Source: an uncultured Phycisphaerales bacterium (GTDB lineage Bacteria; Planctomycetota; Phycisphaerae; Tepidisphaerales; Tepidisphaeraceae). From it: DNA of 64,000 nt. This document shows, in pieces, positions 45,545-54,451 of the stretch (its first letter is position 1; every line of letters starts with the position of its first letter). The stretch covers positions 1 through 64,000 of the forward strand of contig CAIQIQ010000038.1 in assembly GCA_903871935.1 (NCBI GenBank). Direction: 5' to 3'. Under the pieces are notes generated by a model. That model did no database searches, was not told where the DNA came from, and saw nothing but the letters and a program-made list of their open reading frames with translations. Position numbers and translations under genes: made by a program.

Positions 45545-46699
45545 ATGAACATGGAAAAGATTCGCGTGGCGGTTCTCTACGGCGGGCGCTCGGGTGAACA
45601 CGAGGTCTCGCTCATGTCGGCGGCGTCGGTTCTGCAGAACCTCGACAAGTCGAGGTTTGATGTTGTACCCATCGCGATCGACAAAGGCGGCCGGTGGCTG
45701 CTGAATGATCTGAGCCTGATCGAACAGGGCGCAAAGGCGTTGCCGGTATTCAAGGATTCCCCCGCGGTTGTGTTGCCGCCTTTCCCCGCCAGCGGGACGG
45801 CCTCCCTGGCGCCCCTGGACGCGGGCAAGACGCTCAAGGGCCCGGCGAAGATCGACGTTATCTTCCCCGTTATGCACGGCCCACTGTGCGAGGATGGCAC
45901 CATCCAAGGCCTTCTGGAACTGGCGGATGTGGCGTATGTCGGGTGCGGCGTGATGGCCAGCGCTGTGGGCATGGACAAGGATGTGAGCAAGCGACTGGCG
46001 CGCGATGCGGGGATCCTGGTGGTGCCGTGGATCACGCTGCAGCGCGGAACATACTCTCGCAACCCGCAGGCGCTGCACGATAATGTGGCGAAGCACCTTG
46101 GCTATCCCTGTTTTGTGAAGCCGGCCAATATGGGTTCGAGCGTGGGCGTGGTGAAGGTGAAGACCGTGGAGGAACTGCCCGCCGCCCTCAAGACCGCGTT
46201 TGCCTATGACACCAAGGTACTGATCGAGAAAGCGATCAACTGCCGCGAGGTTGAAGTGGCGGTGCTCGAGCAGATTGAGGACGGTGTTGCGCCAATAGCG
46301 AGCATTGCCGGAGAGGTGATCCCGCACGGAGACCACGAGTTCTACTCGTACGAGGCGAAATACCTCGATGAGAACGGGGCAGCGCTGAAGATTCCAGCCG
46401 GGCTTTCGCCTGCGGAGCAGGATGCGGTTCGCCGCGTCGCCACCGATGCGTTTATGGCATTGGGGTGTGAAGGGCTCACTCGGGTGGACTTTCTCCTGGA
46501 CAAGGACACGCACCAGTTCTACTTCAATGAAGTAAACACCATGCCCGGCTTCACCTCGATCAGCATGTACCCCAAGCTGATGGCCGCCAGCGGCGTGCCC
46601 TATGCGCAACTGCTGACTCACCTGATCGAGCTGGCGCTGAAACGGCATCGCCAGAAGCAGGCCCTGCAGCGCGATTATTCGGCGGAGCTCGGGAAGTAA
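45545..46699 (+). CDS. ddl: D-alanine--D-alanine ligase
   Basis: A 384-residue (382 if ATG 45551 is used, which has AAGG at good spacing) ATP-grasp ligase joining two D-alanines for peptidoglycan. [17 protein letters not shown] and [19 protein letters not shown] are N-terminal signatures, [10 protein letters not shown] and [19 protein letters not shown] the ATP-grasp metal and substrate loops. No other cell-wall genes are adjacent. It ends three bases from convergent pckG. Its presence supports a peptidoglycan-bearing cell. Confidence 0.96.
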   Translation: MNMEKIRVAVLYGGRSGEHEVSLMSAASVLQNLDKSRFDVVPIAIDKGGRWLLNDLSLIEQGAKALPVFKDSPAVVLPPFPASGTASLAPLDAGKTLKGPAKIDVIFPVMHGPLCEDGTIQGLLELADVAYVGCGVMASAVGMDKDVSKRLARDAGILVVPWITLQRGTYSRNPQALHDNVAKHLGYPCFVKPANMGSSVGVVKVKTVEELPAALKTAFAYDTKVLIEKAINCREVEVAVLEQIEDGVAPIASIAGEVIPHGDHEFYSYEAKYLDENGAALKIPAGLSPAEQDAVRRVATDAFMALGCEGLTRVDFLLDKDTHQFYFNEVNTMPGFTSISMYPKLMAASGVPYAQLLTHLIELALKRHRQKQALQRDYSAELGK

Positions 46700-46702
46700 C
46701 TT

Positions 46703-48496
46703 TCACAGCCGGCTGATCAGCAGCTCGCGCTGGAAGAGCATTTCCTTAGGCATATCCCCGCCGAGTTTCAGGAACAGCTCCTGCTGGCTCAGCAGTTCGC
46801 TCTTCACGTCCTCGGCGTTGATGCTCTGCAGCTCACGCATCGCCTGCTCGTCCATCGGCAGGCCATCAAGGTTGATGTCTTCCGGACGCGGCATCCAACC
46901 CAACGGGGTTTCCATGGCATAGGCCTGGCCCTTGCAGCGGTTCAGGATCCACTCCAGTACGCGCATGTTCTCGCCGAAGCCGGGCCACATGAACTTGCCC
47001 TGGTCATTCTTGCGGAACCAGTTCACGCAGAACACGCGCGGCGGATCGGTCAGCTTCTTGCGCATCTTGAACCAGTGCACCAGATAGTCGCGGATGTTGT
47101 AGCCAATGAACGGCAGCATCGCCATCGGATCGCGTCGCACCACGCCCACCTGCCCCGTCGCGGCGGCCGTTGTCTCTGATCCGAGCACGGCGCCGACGTA
47201 CACGCCATGCATCCAGTTGAACGCCTGGTAGACCAGCGGAATCGTCTTGGAGCGCCGGCCGCCGAAGATCAGTGCCGAGATCGGCACGCCGGCCGGGTCA
47301 TCGGCGGCCGCGTCCAGCACCGGGTTGTTGAACATCGGGGCGGTAAAGCGGCTGTTCGGATGGGCAGCTTTCTTGCTGGTGCCGGGCGTCCACTCTGTGC
47401 CATCCCAAGCGATGCACTTCGCCGGTGCCACCCAGTCGCTGTCTTCCCACCAGATGTCGTACGAGCCATCGTCCATCGTCACCAGGCCCACGTTCGTGAA
47501 GATCGTGTCCTTTCGGATCGATTTCACCGCATTGGGGTTGCTCTTGGAGTTCGTGCCCGGCACGACGCCGAAATAGCCGGCCTCGGGGTTGATCGCACGC
47601 AGCCGGCCATTCTTCTTATCCGCCCACATCCAAGCGATATCGTCGCCGATCGTGGTGACCTTCCAGCCTTTGTCTGTGTATGCCTTGGGCGGAATGAGCA
47701 TGGCAAAATTCGTCTTGCCGCATGCCGACGGGAAGGCGGCCGCCACGTACTGTTTCTCGCCCAACGGGTTCTCAACTCCCATCAGCAGCATATGCTCGGC
47801 CATCCAGCCTTCCTTCTGACCAAGGAAGCTGGCGATACGCAGTGCCAGGCATTTCTTACCGAGCAGGGCGTTGCCACCGTAGCCGGAACCGAAGCTCCAG
47901 ATGCGGTTGTCGTAGGGGAAGTGGCAGATGTACCTGCGCTCGGGATTGACATCGCCGACCGAGTGCAGACACTCGGTGAACTTCTCGCCATCGCCAAGCT
48001 GCTTCCACGCAACATCGCCCATGCGGGTCATGATGCCCATGGAAACGGCGACATAAAGCGAGTCGGTGATCTCGACGCCCACCTGGGCGAAGGGCGAACC
48101 AATCGGGCCCATCACGAAAGGCACGACATACATCGTCCGTCCCTTCATGCAGCCGCTGAACAGCGTCTGCAGCTTGGCGTAGGCCTCTTTGTCGTTCCAG
48201 TAGTTGTTGGTGGGGCCGGCGACGTCCTCGTCCGGGCCACAGATGAACGTGAGGTGCTCAACGCGGGCGACATCGTTGGCGTTGGATCGGTGATAGTAGC
48301 AGCCTGGCCATTTCTTTTCATTGAGTTTGAGGAAGACACCCGCTTTGCAGCCTTCATCCAAGAACGTTTGTTTCTCAGTTTTGGAGCCGTTGCAGACGTA
48401 AAGATGGTCAGGTTGACACAACTCAATGCACTGCTCGACCCAGCGGCGCACGTTGGTGTTGGGGATCGACGCCAAAGCAGCCTGATGCTGACTCAT
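46703..48496 (-). CDS. pckG: Phosphoenolpyruvate carboxykinase (GTP)
   Basis: A 597-residue GTP-type PEPCK: oxaloacetate plus GTP to PEP, GDP and CO2. The kinase-1 loop is FPSACGKTN (residues 255-263), and YHRSNANDVARVE, FVMGPIGSP, GDDIAWMW and the FGENMRVLEWI block fit. AGAGGATACC precedes ATG 48496. It links gluconeogenesis to the TCA cycle and would serve growth on glycan-derived acids. The 283 bases upstream hold no gene I can see. Confidence 0.96.
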   Translation of the reverse strand: MSQHQAALASIPNTNVRRWVEQCIELCQPDHLYVCNGSKTEKQTFLDEGCKAGVFLKLNEKKWPGCYYHRSNANDVARVEHLTFICGPDEDVAGPTNNYWNDKEAYAKLQTLFSGCMKGRTMYVVPFVMGPIGSPFAQVGVEITDSLYVAVSMGIMTRMGDVAWKQLGDGEKFTECLHSVGDVNPERRYICHFPYDNRIWSFGSGYGGNALLGKKCLALRIASFLGQKEGWMAEHMLLMGVENPLGEKQYVAAAFPSACGKTNFAMLIPPKAYTDKGWKVTTIGDDIAWMWADKKNGRLRAINPEAGYFGVVPGTNSKSNPNAVKSIRKDTIFTNVGLVTMDDGSYDIWWEDSDWVAPAKCIAWDGTEWTPGTSKKAAHPNSRFTAPMFNNPVLDAAADDPAGVPISALIFGGRRSKTIPLVYQAFNWMHGVYVGAVLGSETTAAATGQVGVVRRDPMAMLPFIGYNIRDYLVHWFKMRKKLTDPPRVFCVNWFRKNDQGKFMWPGFGENMRVLEWILNRCKGQAYAMETPLGWMPRPEDINLDGLPMDEQAMRELQSINAEDVKSELLSQQELFLKLGGDMPKEMLFQRELLISRL

Positions 48497-48779
48497 GGTA
48501 TCCTCTCAAAACTGTAGACTCAGACCTTCTTCACCAGCCCAGAGGCCACGCCCTCCGGACTATCGCCAGATGACACACGGTTAACCGGGATCGGCCACTC
48601 CGCCATGGCTCACACAGCATAGCCTGCGCAGGGAATGACCGGCGACTTAGTGACGTTTTTCACAACATAGCGAGCAAGTCCATCCGATGCAAGTTCGTCG
48701 TTTATGGCGCCTTGTGTCGGCTTCGCAACGGACTAAAATGTTCGCTGGTCCAAGGTCCCTGTTTCAGAGAGGAATAGCT

Positions 48780-49124
48780 ATGTCGCGCACCCTGTTGATC
48801 GTTTGTACTGCCCTGCTTGTCTCGTTTGCCACCCTGGCCTTCGCCGCCGATGCCGCGGCCGGACAGGGCAAGACCGGCACCGTTGCATCTGTCGATGCCA
48901 AAGCCAGCACCTTTGTGCTGACCCTTCCGGCTCGCCCGCTGACCTTCAAGGTCGACAGCAAGACCGAGATCACTCTCGATGGTAAAGCTTCAACCTTTGA
49001 AGCCGCCATCAAGGTTGACCGCAAAGCGACAGTGACGTACTCCAAGGTAGGCGAGGACCGCTTGGCTTCCAAGGTCGAAGTTAAGACCGCCACGGAAAAG
49101 AAGAGCAAGCCCAGCGAGAAGTAA
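48780..49124 (+). CDS. Small secreted protein, unknown function
   Basis: A 114-residue protein with a signal peptide (MSRTLLIVCTALLVSFATLAF, cleavage near AFA/AD) and a lysine-rich beta-strand region (TGTVASVDAKASTFVL, FKVDSKTEITLDGKA). Such DUF5666-like or OB-like repeats occur in small periplasmic proteins. AGAGG is eight bases before ATG 48780. Function is unknown. Confidence 0.6.
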   Translation: MSRTLLIVCTALLVSFATLAFAADAAAGQGKTGTVASVDAKASTFVLTLPARPLTFKVDSKTEITLDGKASTFEAAIKVDRKATVTYSKVGEDRLASKVEVKTATEKKSKPSEK

Positions 49125-49268
49125 GTACAGAAGCCCTCTGCCAGGGGATTCGGCCGCCAAGGTATCGAACTGCTGTCCATGGCGCGATATGGCCAAGCCA
49201 TGGTTTGGTTGCCGTTGCTCCGCTTGCCCGGTGGCTTTATCGCGCGCTCTGGCGCAGACTATTAGGCC

Positions 49269-49778
49269 ATGCAAACCGCGAACTTGCCGATGCGCGTTGG
49301 CCACGGTTTTGATCTCCACCAGCTTCGCTCTGGCGGCCAGCTTGTGCTTGCCGGGGTCGAAGTCTCAAACCTGATGGGCCCTGTCGCCCACTCCGACGGC
49401 GATGTGATCCTGCACGCCACCGTTGATGCCCTGCTGGGAGCGATTGCCGCCGGCGATATTGGCGAGCACTTCCCCAATACCGATCCACAGTGGAAGGGCG
49501 CGAAGTCATCGCTGTTCGTTGACCGCGCCTTAAAGCTGGTGCGAGCCGCCGGTTATGTCGTCGGCAACATCGACGTACTGGTTCTGGCCGAGCGGCCGAA
49601 ACTCAAAGACCTCAAGCCGCAGATGCGCGCGAACCTGGCCGGGCTTCTGGCCGTGGACGCCACACAGGTGAACATTAAAGCCGGTACCAACGAAGGCTGC
49701 GACGCCATCGGCCGCGGCGAAGCCATCGCCGCCCATGCCACCGTCCTGCTGATTCAGGGATCAAGGCCTTCAGTTTGA
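49269..49778 (+). CDS. ispF: 2-C-methyl-D-erythritol 2,4-cyclodiphosphate synthase
   Basis: A 169-residue IspF (162 if ATG 49290, [12 protein letters not shown], is the true start, which fits the family better). Metal ligands are Asp15, His17 and His49 in DLH and [27 protein letters not shown] is the CDP-binding end. It forms the cyclic diphosphate of the non-mevalonate isoprenoid route. It is followed 33 bases later by the aldolase gene. ispD is not adjacent. Confidence 0.94.
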   Translation: MQTANLPMRVGHGFDLHQLRSGGQLVLAGVEVSNLMGPVAHSDGDVILHATVDALLGAIAAGDIGEHFPNTDPQWKGAKSSLFVDRALKLVRAAGYVVGNIDVLVLAERPKLKDLKPQMRANLAGLLAVDATQVNIKAGTNEGCDAIGRGEAIAAHATVLLIQGSRPSV

Positions 49779-49811
49779 TCGTGCGTGCACCGGTGGTATC
49801 GTGCCCTCACC

Positions 49812-50840
49812 ATGCCGATAGACCTACGCAGCGATACCATCACCCAACCCACACCGGCCATGCGCGAGGCGATGGCCAGCGCGGAAGTGGGCGATGACGT
49901 GTTTGGCGACGATCCAACCGTGGCGCGGCTGGAAGCTCGCGTGGCGGAAATCCTCGGCAAGGAAGCCGCCCTCTTCACACCCTCAGGCACCATGGCCAAC
50001 CAATTGGCGCTGCGTGCCCAAACGCACGCGGGCGATGAGATTCTCATCGATGCCAACGCCCACATTTACTACTACGAATCGGGCGCTCCCGCCGCCCTGG
50101 CCGGTGTGATGTGCCGCTGCCTGCCGGGTGTGCGCGGCATCTTCAGCGCTGCGGATGTCGAGTCAGCCCTGCGGCCGTCGGATCAGCACTTCCCGCCAAC
50201 AAAGCTCGTATGTCTGGAGAATACGCACAATCGCGGCGGCGGCAGCATCTGGCCGATCGACCGCATCCGCGAGATCGCAGAACTGTGCCGCCGGCACGAC
50301 CTGCGCGTCCACCTCGACGGCGCCCGCCTGTGGAACGCCTCTGTCGCCACGGGCATCTCGGAGCGCGACTACGCAGCGCACTTCGACTCGGTAAGTGTGT
50401 GTTTCTCCAAAGGCTTGGGTGCACCGGTCGGTTCAGCGCTATGCGGGACCCGGGAGACCATTGCGCGCGCCCGGCGCTTCCGCAAGATGTACGGAGGCGG
50501 CATGCGGCAGGCGGGCATTATCGCCGCCGGCGCTCTCTATGCCCTGGAGCATCACCGCCAGCGGCTCTCCGAAGACCACGCCAACGCCCGCGCATTGGCC
50601 CAGGGTTTGAGCCGGCTGCCCGGCGTTGAACTGGATCCTGACTCGGTGCAGACGAACATGCTGTTCATCCGCGTACCCAAATTTCCGGCCGCCACTCTCG
50701 TGCGCTCCCTCGACGAGGCCGGCGTGCGCGTCCTGGCCGTCGGCCCCGATACGATCCGCGCGGTCACCAGCCTGATGGTCTTGCCCGCGGACATCCCCGC
50801 GGCCGTGAAGATATTCGAAAGTGTCCTGAAGCGAGCGTGA
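49812..50840 (+). CDS. ltaE: Low-specificity L-threonine aldolase
   Basis: A 342-residue PLP-dependent aldolase splitting threonine to glycine and acetaldehyde. [19 protein letters not shown] opens the family, [13 protein letters not shown] binds the cofactor phosphate, [10 protein letters not shown] the pyridine and Lys200 in [12 protein letters not shown] forms the Schiff base. ATG 49812 lacks a clear ribosome binding site but matches the family start. It ends four bases from the convergent DinB gene. Confidence 0.93.
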   Translation: MPIDLRSDTITQPTPAMREAMASAEVGDDVFGDDPTVARLEARVAEILGKEAALFTPSGTMANQLALRAQTHAGDEILIDANAHIYYYESGAPAALAGVMCRCLPGVRGIFSAADVESALRPSDQHFPPTKLVCLENTHNRGGGSIWPIDRIREIAELCRRHDLRVHLDGARLWNASVATGISERDYAAHFDSVSVCFSKGLGAPVGSALCGTRETIARARRFRKMYGGGMRQAGIIAAGALYALEHHRQRLSEDHANARALAQGLSRLPGVELDPDSVQTNMLFIRVPKFPAATLVRSLDEAGVRVLAVGPDTIRAVTSLMVLPADIPAAVKIFESVLKRA

Positions 50841-50844
50841 AGCA

Positions 50845-51333
50845 TCAGAACAGAACCGGCTTGCCCAGCTTCCGCCGGATCACCTGCATCTGCCCCATAT
50901 GCATCGCCAAATGGCCCGGGCCGAGCATGGCCAGGCTGGCGACCGTCGGGCAGAACTCGCGCATGTGTTCCGGGCCCGGAGCATCCAGCTCCTTCTGGCT
51001 TAACCCTTTCACCCACGCAACCGTGCCTTTGCGTTGCTGCTCATAGGTCGCCAGCAGATCGCTCTTTTTCGGGAAGGCGGCCGGATCGTCCACCTTGGCC
51101 GTCTCTTTGGTGAATTTCGCCTCAAACCCCGGCGGCAGCGCCGGCATCTTCGCTCCGGCGGCCATGTTCATCTGCCGCTCGGAAACGATTAGGTGTCCAA
51201 GCTGCCAGGCGGTGTGATTGGCATTAGGCAGCGGACGCACCAGAAGGTCGGCGTCGCTGAAGTCGGCCAACGTCATCTTCAACATGCCGATGTTCTGTTC
51301 CAATGCCGCCGCCAGATGTTCCTGCATCGTCAT
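50845..51333 (-). CDS. DinB-like four-helix protein
   Basis: A 162-residue DinB/YfiT-type protein of four helices. NHTAWQLGHLIVSE and GHLAMHMGQMQVIRRKLG supply the conserved histidines of the metal site. Such proteins include thiol-S-transferases (bacillithiol, mycothiol) and unknowns. ATG 51333 overlaps the Rieske gene stop by four bases, so the two are likely co-translated. Confidence 0.85.
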   Translation of the reverse strand: MTMQEHLAAALEQNIGMLKMTLADFSDADLLVRPLPNANHTAWQLGHLIVSERQMNMAAGAKMPALPPGFEAKFTKETAKVDDPAAFPKKSDLLATYEQQRKGTVAWVKGLSQKELDAPGPEHMREFCPTVASLAMLGPGHLAMHMGQMQVIRRKLGKPVLF

Positions 51334-51677
51334 AATGGAGTGCTCCTCGATTCCGTGGTGACCTGCAGATCGGCCTGGACGATGGCGTCCGCGCCTTCGC
51401 CGACAATCTGCGTTGGGTATATCCTGATCTTAGCTCGGCCGCCGCCTTGCATGCAGCCGGTCTCGACATTGAACGACCAATAGTGCCATGGGCAGGTGAC
51501 AAAGCCTTCTTCAAGGATTCCGCCCGAAAGCGAACCCCCCGCGTGCGGGCAGGTGTCATCGAACACATGGACCTTGCCATCTTTGAGGAAGATGGCGATG
51601 TTGTTGTCGTCCACGCTCACAAAACGACCTTCACCTTCGCTCAGATCCGATACCTTGCAGAGATCAACCCACGCCAT
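51330..51677 (-). CDS. Rieske 2Fe-2S ferredoxin-like protein
   Basis: A 115-residue single-domain Rieske protein. CPHAGG (Cys43, His45) and CPWHYW (Cys62, His65) bind the 2Fe-2S cluster; the rest of the fold (DLCKVSDLSEGEGRFVSV and FNVETGCMQGG) is standard for soluble Rieske ferredoxins such as NirD or BphF. AAGG lies nine bases before ATG 51677. It is in one operon with the DinB-like gene. Confidence 0.93.
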   Translation of the reverse strand: MAWVDLCKVSDLSEGEGRFVSVDDNNIAIFLKDGKVHVFDDTCPHAGGSLSGGILEEGFVTCPWHYWSFNVETGCMQGGGRAKIRIYPTQIVGEGADAIVQADLQVTTESRSTPL

Positions 51678-51735
51678 GTGTTCCAGCCTTCTCCTAAGCT
51701 CAGCGATGCCAGACGGACACGAACATTGTAGGCAT

Positions 51736-52008
51736 TAGGCCCTGTCTGAGAAACCCATGGCCCCACGACGGCTTGGAATCGCCTCAGATGCAAGAAGTAT
51801 CGGCGAGAGCTGGGTCGGTAGACCCTTCGAGCCGGTGCGCCGCCGCAGGTGAGGCGATTCCAAGCCGCCCGCAGGGTGGGTCGGAAAGGGCCTGTCTGCT
51901 TCGTTGCCGCTCCTCGCCGTAGTATTCAAATACTGCTTCGTCGCGTCGCCTCGCATCCAGGCCCTTTCCGGCCCATCGTGGGGCCCTGGGTTTCTCAGAC
52001 AGGGCCTA
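51736..52008. mobile_element. MITE-like element with 34-base inverted ends and TA duplication
   Basis: A 273-base stretch flanked by TA on both sides (51736-51737, 52007-52008). The ends are 34-base inverted repeats with about two mismatches, starting GGCCCTGTCTGAGAAACCCA. Inside, CGGCTTGGAATCGCCTCA is repeated inverted about 80 bases later, and GGGCCTG...CAGGCCC encloses the hairpin AGTATTCAAATACT. It has no transposase. TA duplication is typical of IS630/Tc1-mariner-mobilised MITEs. It ends 57 bases before ilvN. Confidence 0.8.
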
Positions 52009-52065
52009 GCCCGGCAAACGGTATCGCACTTGCCACTTTGGCGTGCAGGCCTAAACTTGCTGGCC

Positions 52066-52635
52066 ATGCGACATGTGATATCAGCACTGGTGATCAATGA
52101 GCCCGGCGTTCTGGCCAATGTGGCGGGGATGTTCGCCGCTCGGGGATTCAATATCGACTCGCTGGTGGTAGGCAGAACCGAGAATCCGGAGCTTTCGCGG
52201 ATGACCATTGTCGTCGTCGGCGATGACAACACGCTGGAGCAGGTGCGCAAGCAGCTTGGCAAGCTGGTGCCGGTGGTCAAAGTCCGTGATTTCAAGGATG
52301 TCTCGTATGTCGAACGCGACATGGTGCTGGTCACCATCGCCGCCGAAGCCGCCAAGCGCAATGAAGTCGTCGAGATCGTAAACCTCTTTCGCGGCCATGT
52401 CGTCGATGTCTCGCGCAACAGCCTGATGGTGCAACTTGCCGGCGCTGAAGAGAAGGTCGAGGCGATGCTGGAACTGCTCAAGCCCTATGGCATCAAGGAG
52501 ATGGCGCGCACGGGCGTGATCGCAATGGCGCGGGGGCAGCAGCTTGCCAAGGATGAAGGCGACACCAAGGATGCCCCCAGGGGCCGAAAACGCAGCAAAG
52601 ACGCGCCCGCAGCGCAGGCGCTGCCGCCGTCGTAA
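52066..52635 (+). CDS. ilvN: Acetolactate synthase small (regulatory) subunit
   Basis: A 189-residue regulatory subunit of acetohydroxyacid synthase. The N-terminal ACT domain reads HVISALVINEPGVLANVAGMFAARGFNIDSL, with ERDMVLVTIAA beginning the second domain. It binds valine for feedback control of the large subunit, which is not adjacent. A lysine-rich tail of about 25 residues extends beyond the usual end. There is no ribosome binding site at ATG 52066. The promoter region is occupied by the MITE. Confidence 0.93.
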   Translation: MRHVISALVINEPGVLANVAGMFAARGFNIDSLVVGRTENPELSRMTIVVVGDDNTLEQVRKQLGKLVPVVKVRDFKDVSYVERDMVLVTIAAEAAKRNEVVEIVNLFRGHVVDVSRNSLMVQLAGAEEKVEAMLELLKPYGIKEMARTGVIAMARGQQLAKDEGDTKDAPRGRKRSKDAPAAQALPPS

Positions 52636-52665
52636 GGCGGGGCTTGCTTCACAGCGGGCACTCAT

Positions 52666-54333
52666 CTACCCCAGCGGTTCAGGGATCGGCGTCTCCATGG
52701 GCCTGCGCCAGAGCAGGTGCATCCGCCAATGGTCGTCGTCGCTCTGCGGATAGTCGGTGCGGAAGTGAGAACCGCGTGATTCGGTGCGCGTGAACGCGGC
52801 CGTGGTGAGCAGCGTTGCCACCGTCAACAGATTCTGCAATTCCAGCCCGGCAATGGCCGCCGCCCCGGTCGTCGCGGGGTCGAATACCTTGTCCATCACG
52901 TACCGGCTCCAGAAGGTGATGATCTCGCGGGTCTCCATCAGGCGATCGGCTTGCCGTTCGATCCCGACATTGCGCCACATCAGACTGCGCAGTGAGCTCT
53001 TCACATCGGTGATGTCCAGTTCCGTCCGCGTCGACTCAGGAATCTTGTGCTCGAGGTTCTGGGGAAACTTTACGCTGTTCTGCAAAGCTTCGCGTGCGGC
53101 ATCCTCGCCGGCGCGCTTGCCGTAGGCCAGTCCTTCCAGCAGCGAATTTGAGCCCAGCCGGTTCGCGCCATGCAGCCCGGTGCAGGAGGCCTCGCCCACG
53201 GCATACAAGCCTGGAATGCTGCTGCGCCCCATGTCGTCCACGTCCACTCCGCCCATCATGTAGTGGGCCGCCGGGTGAATCGGGATCAGATCCTTCGCGA
53301 GATCGATGTCGAACTGGTCAACGAGCTTGGTCAGCGTGGGGAAGCGGGTGCGGAACTTCTCGGTCGGCAAGTGCCGCACATCAATGAAGACGTGCGAGTA
53401 ATTCGTCTTGCGGATCTGCGCGACAATCGCCCGCGAAACGACATCACGCGGCGCCAGTTCCGCCATCGGGTGGTAATCCGGCATGAAGCGATGTCCCGTG
53501 CGATCCACGAGGTACGCCCCCTCGCCGCGCACCGCCTCGGTGATCAGCGTTCGGTTGGAGCCGGCCACGTACAGTGTGGTCGGATGGAACTGCATCATCT
53601 CCATATCCTGCAGCGTTGCCCCGGCGCGCCAGGCGATCGCGTGTCCGTCGGCCGTTGCGATACGGGGATTGGATGTCTCACGATAGAGGACTCCCGCGCC
53701 GCCTGTCGCCAGGATCACGCGCTTGGCCCAGACGATCTGGATCTTTTCATCCAACACCGCAATCGCACCCAGACAGCGCCCTTCATCGGTGAGCAGATCC
53801 AGTACGAAACTGTTTTCCGCGATGCGGATGGCATCGCGCATCTTGGCGCAGCGAATCAGCGTCTGGGCGATCTCTTTGCCGGTGGCGTCGCCATGAGCGT
53901 GGACAATTCGAGGGTAGGAGTGGCCACCCTCAAGGCCAAAGGCCAGTTCATGAGCTTTGGTGGGATCACGGTCAAACTCCGCGCCCCACGCCAGCAGTTC
54001 CAGCACGCGCTGCGATCCCTCACGCACCACCAACTCAACGGCTTTCCGGTCACACAGCCCTGCGCCAACTCGAAGCGTATCTTCGATGTGCGACTCATGG
54101 CTGTCCGGCGGGTTCAGCGCCGCCGCCACGCCGCCCTGGGCATACCAGGTGTTTGATTCCTCGATCACATCCTTGGTAACCACCAACACATCCGCACCCG
54201 CATCCGCTGCGGCAATTGCCGCCCGCAGCCCTGCCACCCCCCCGCCGATGACCAGCACATCGGTCACCTGCTGGGTAAGCCGGGCAGCCTTGAAACCGAC
54301 GAGATAGCGACGCTGTGTGATGGCCTCAAACAT
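52666..54333 (-). CDS. nadB: L-aspartate oxidase
   Basis: A 555-residue FAD enzyme that makes iminoaspartate in de novo NAD synthesis. VLVIGGGVAGLRAAI (GxGxxG at residues 30-35) binds FAD; NTWYAQGGVAAAL, HPTTLY and IPIHPAAHYMMGGV are the family's substrate and flavin motifs, and GLHGANRLGSNSLLEGL the succinate-dehydrogenase-type signature. ATG 54333 fits the family; the frame stays open upstream through the terminator, which is not coding. Confidence 0.95.
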   Translation of the reverse strand: MFEAITQRRYLVGFKAARLTQQVTDVLVIGGGVAGLRAAIAAADAGADVLVVTKDVIEESNTWYAQGGVAAALNPPDSHESHIEDTLRVGAGLCDRKAVELVVREGSQRVLELLAWGAEFDRDPTKAHELAFGLEGGHSYPRIVHAHGDATGKEIAQTLIRCAKMRDAIRIAENSFVLDLLTDEGRCLGAIAVLDEKIQIVWAKRVILATGGAGVLYRETSNPRIATADGHAIAWRAGATLQDMEMMQFHPTTLYVAGSNRTLITEAVRGEGAYLVDRTGHRFMPDYHPMAELAPRDVVSRAIVAQIRKTNYSHVFIDVRHLPTEKFRTRFPTLTKLVDQFDIDLAKDLIPIHPAAHYMMGGVDVDDMGRSSIPGLYAVGEASCTGLHGANRLGSNSLLEGLAYGKRAGEDAAREALQNSVKFPQNLEHKIPESTRTELDITDVKSSLRSLMWRNVGIERQADRLMETREIITFWSRYVMDKVFDPATTGAAAIAGLELQNLLTVATLLTTAAFTRTESRGSHFRTDYPQSDDDHWRMHLLWRRPMETPIPEPLG

Positions 54334-54403
54334 GGGATTGTCGATTGTCAGTCCAGCGGGGCGATTTGCAATAGCCGCGCCCGATTCTGCCCCGCCTACC
54401 AAT

Positions 54404-54446
54404 AAAAGGGGTCGGGAGTCTTTTTTAAAGACTCCCGACCCCTTTT
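54404..54446. terminator. Perfect 20-base stem-loop, bidirectional terminator
   Basis: AAAAGGGGTCGGGAGTCTTT (54404-54423) and its exact complement (54427-54446) with a three-base loop. Both flanks carry A/T runs, so it can terminate in either direction. It sits between the ABC permease end and nadB start on the minus strand. The sequence looks like a repeated planctomycete extragenic element, not a gene-specific terminator. Confidence 0.85.
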
Positions 54447-54451
54447 TTGTA

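Noticed and set aside
45422-46648. Minus-strand open frame of 408 codons
   Set aside because: It is antisense to ddl, which shows all ATP-grasp motifs. The mirror protein has low complexity and no known fold.
51735-52481. Minus-strand open frame through the MITE and ilvN
   Set aside because: It spans an insertion-like element and the reverse strand of ilvN, so it is not a real gene.
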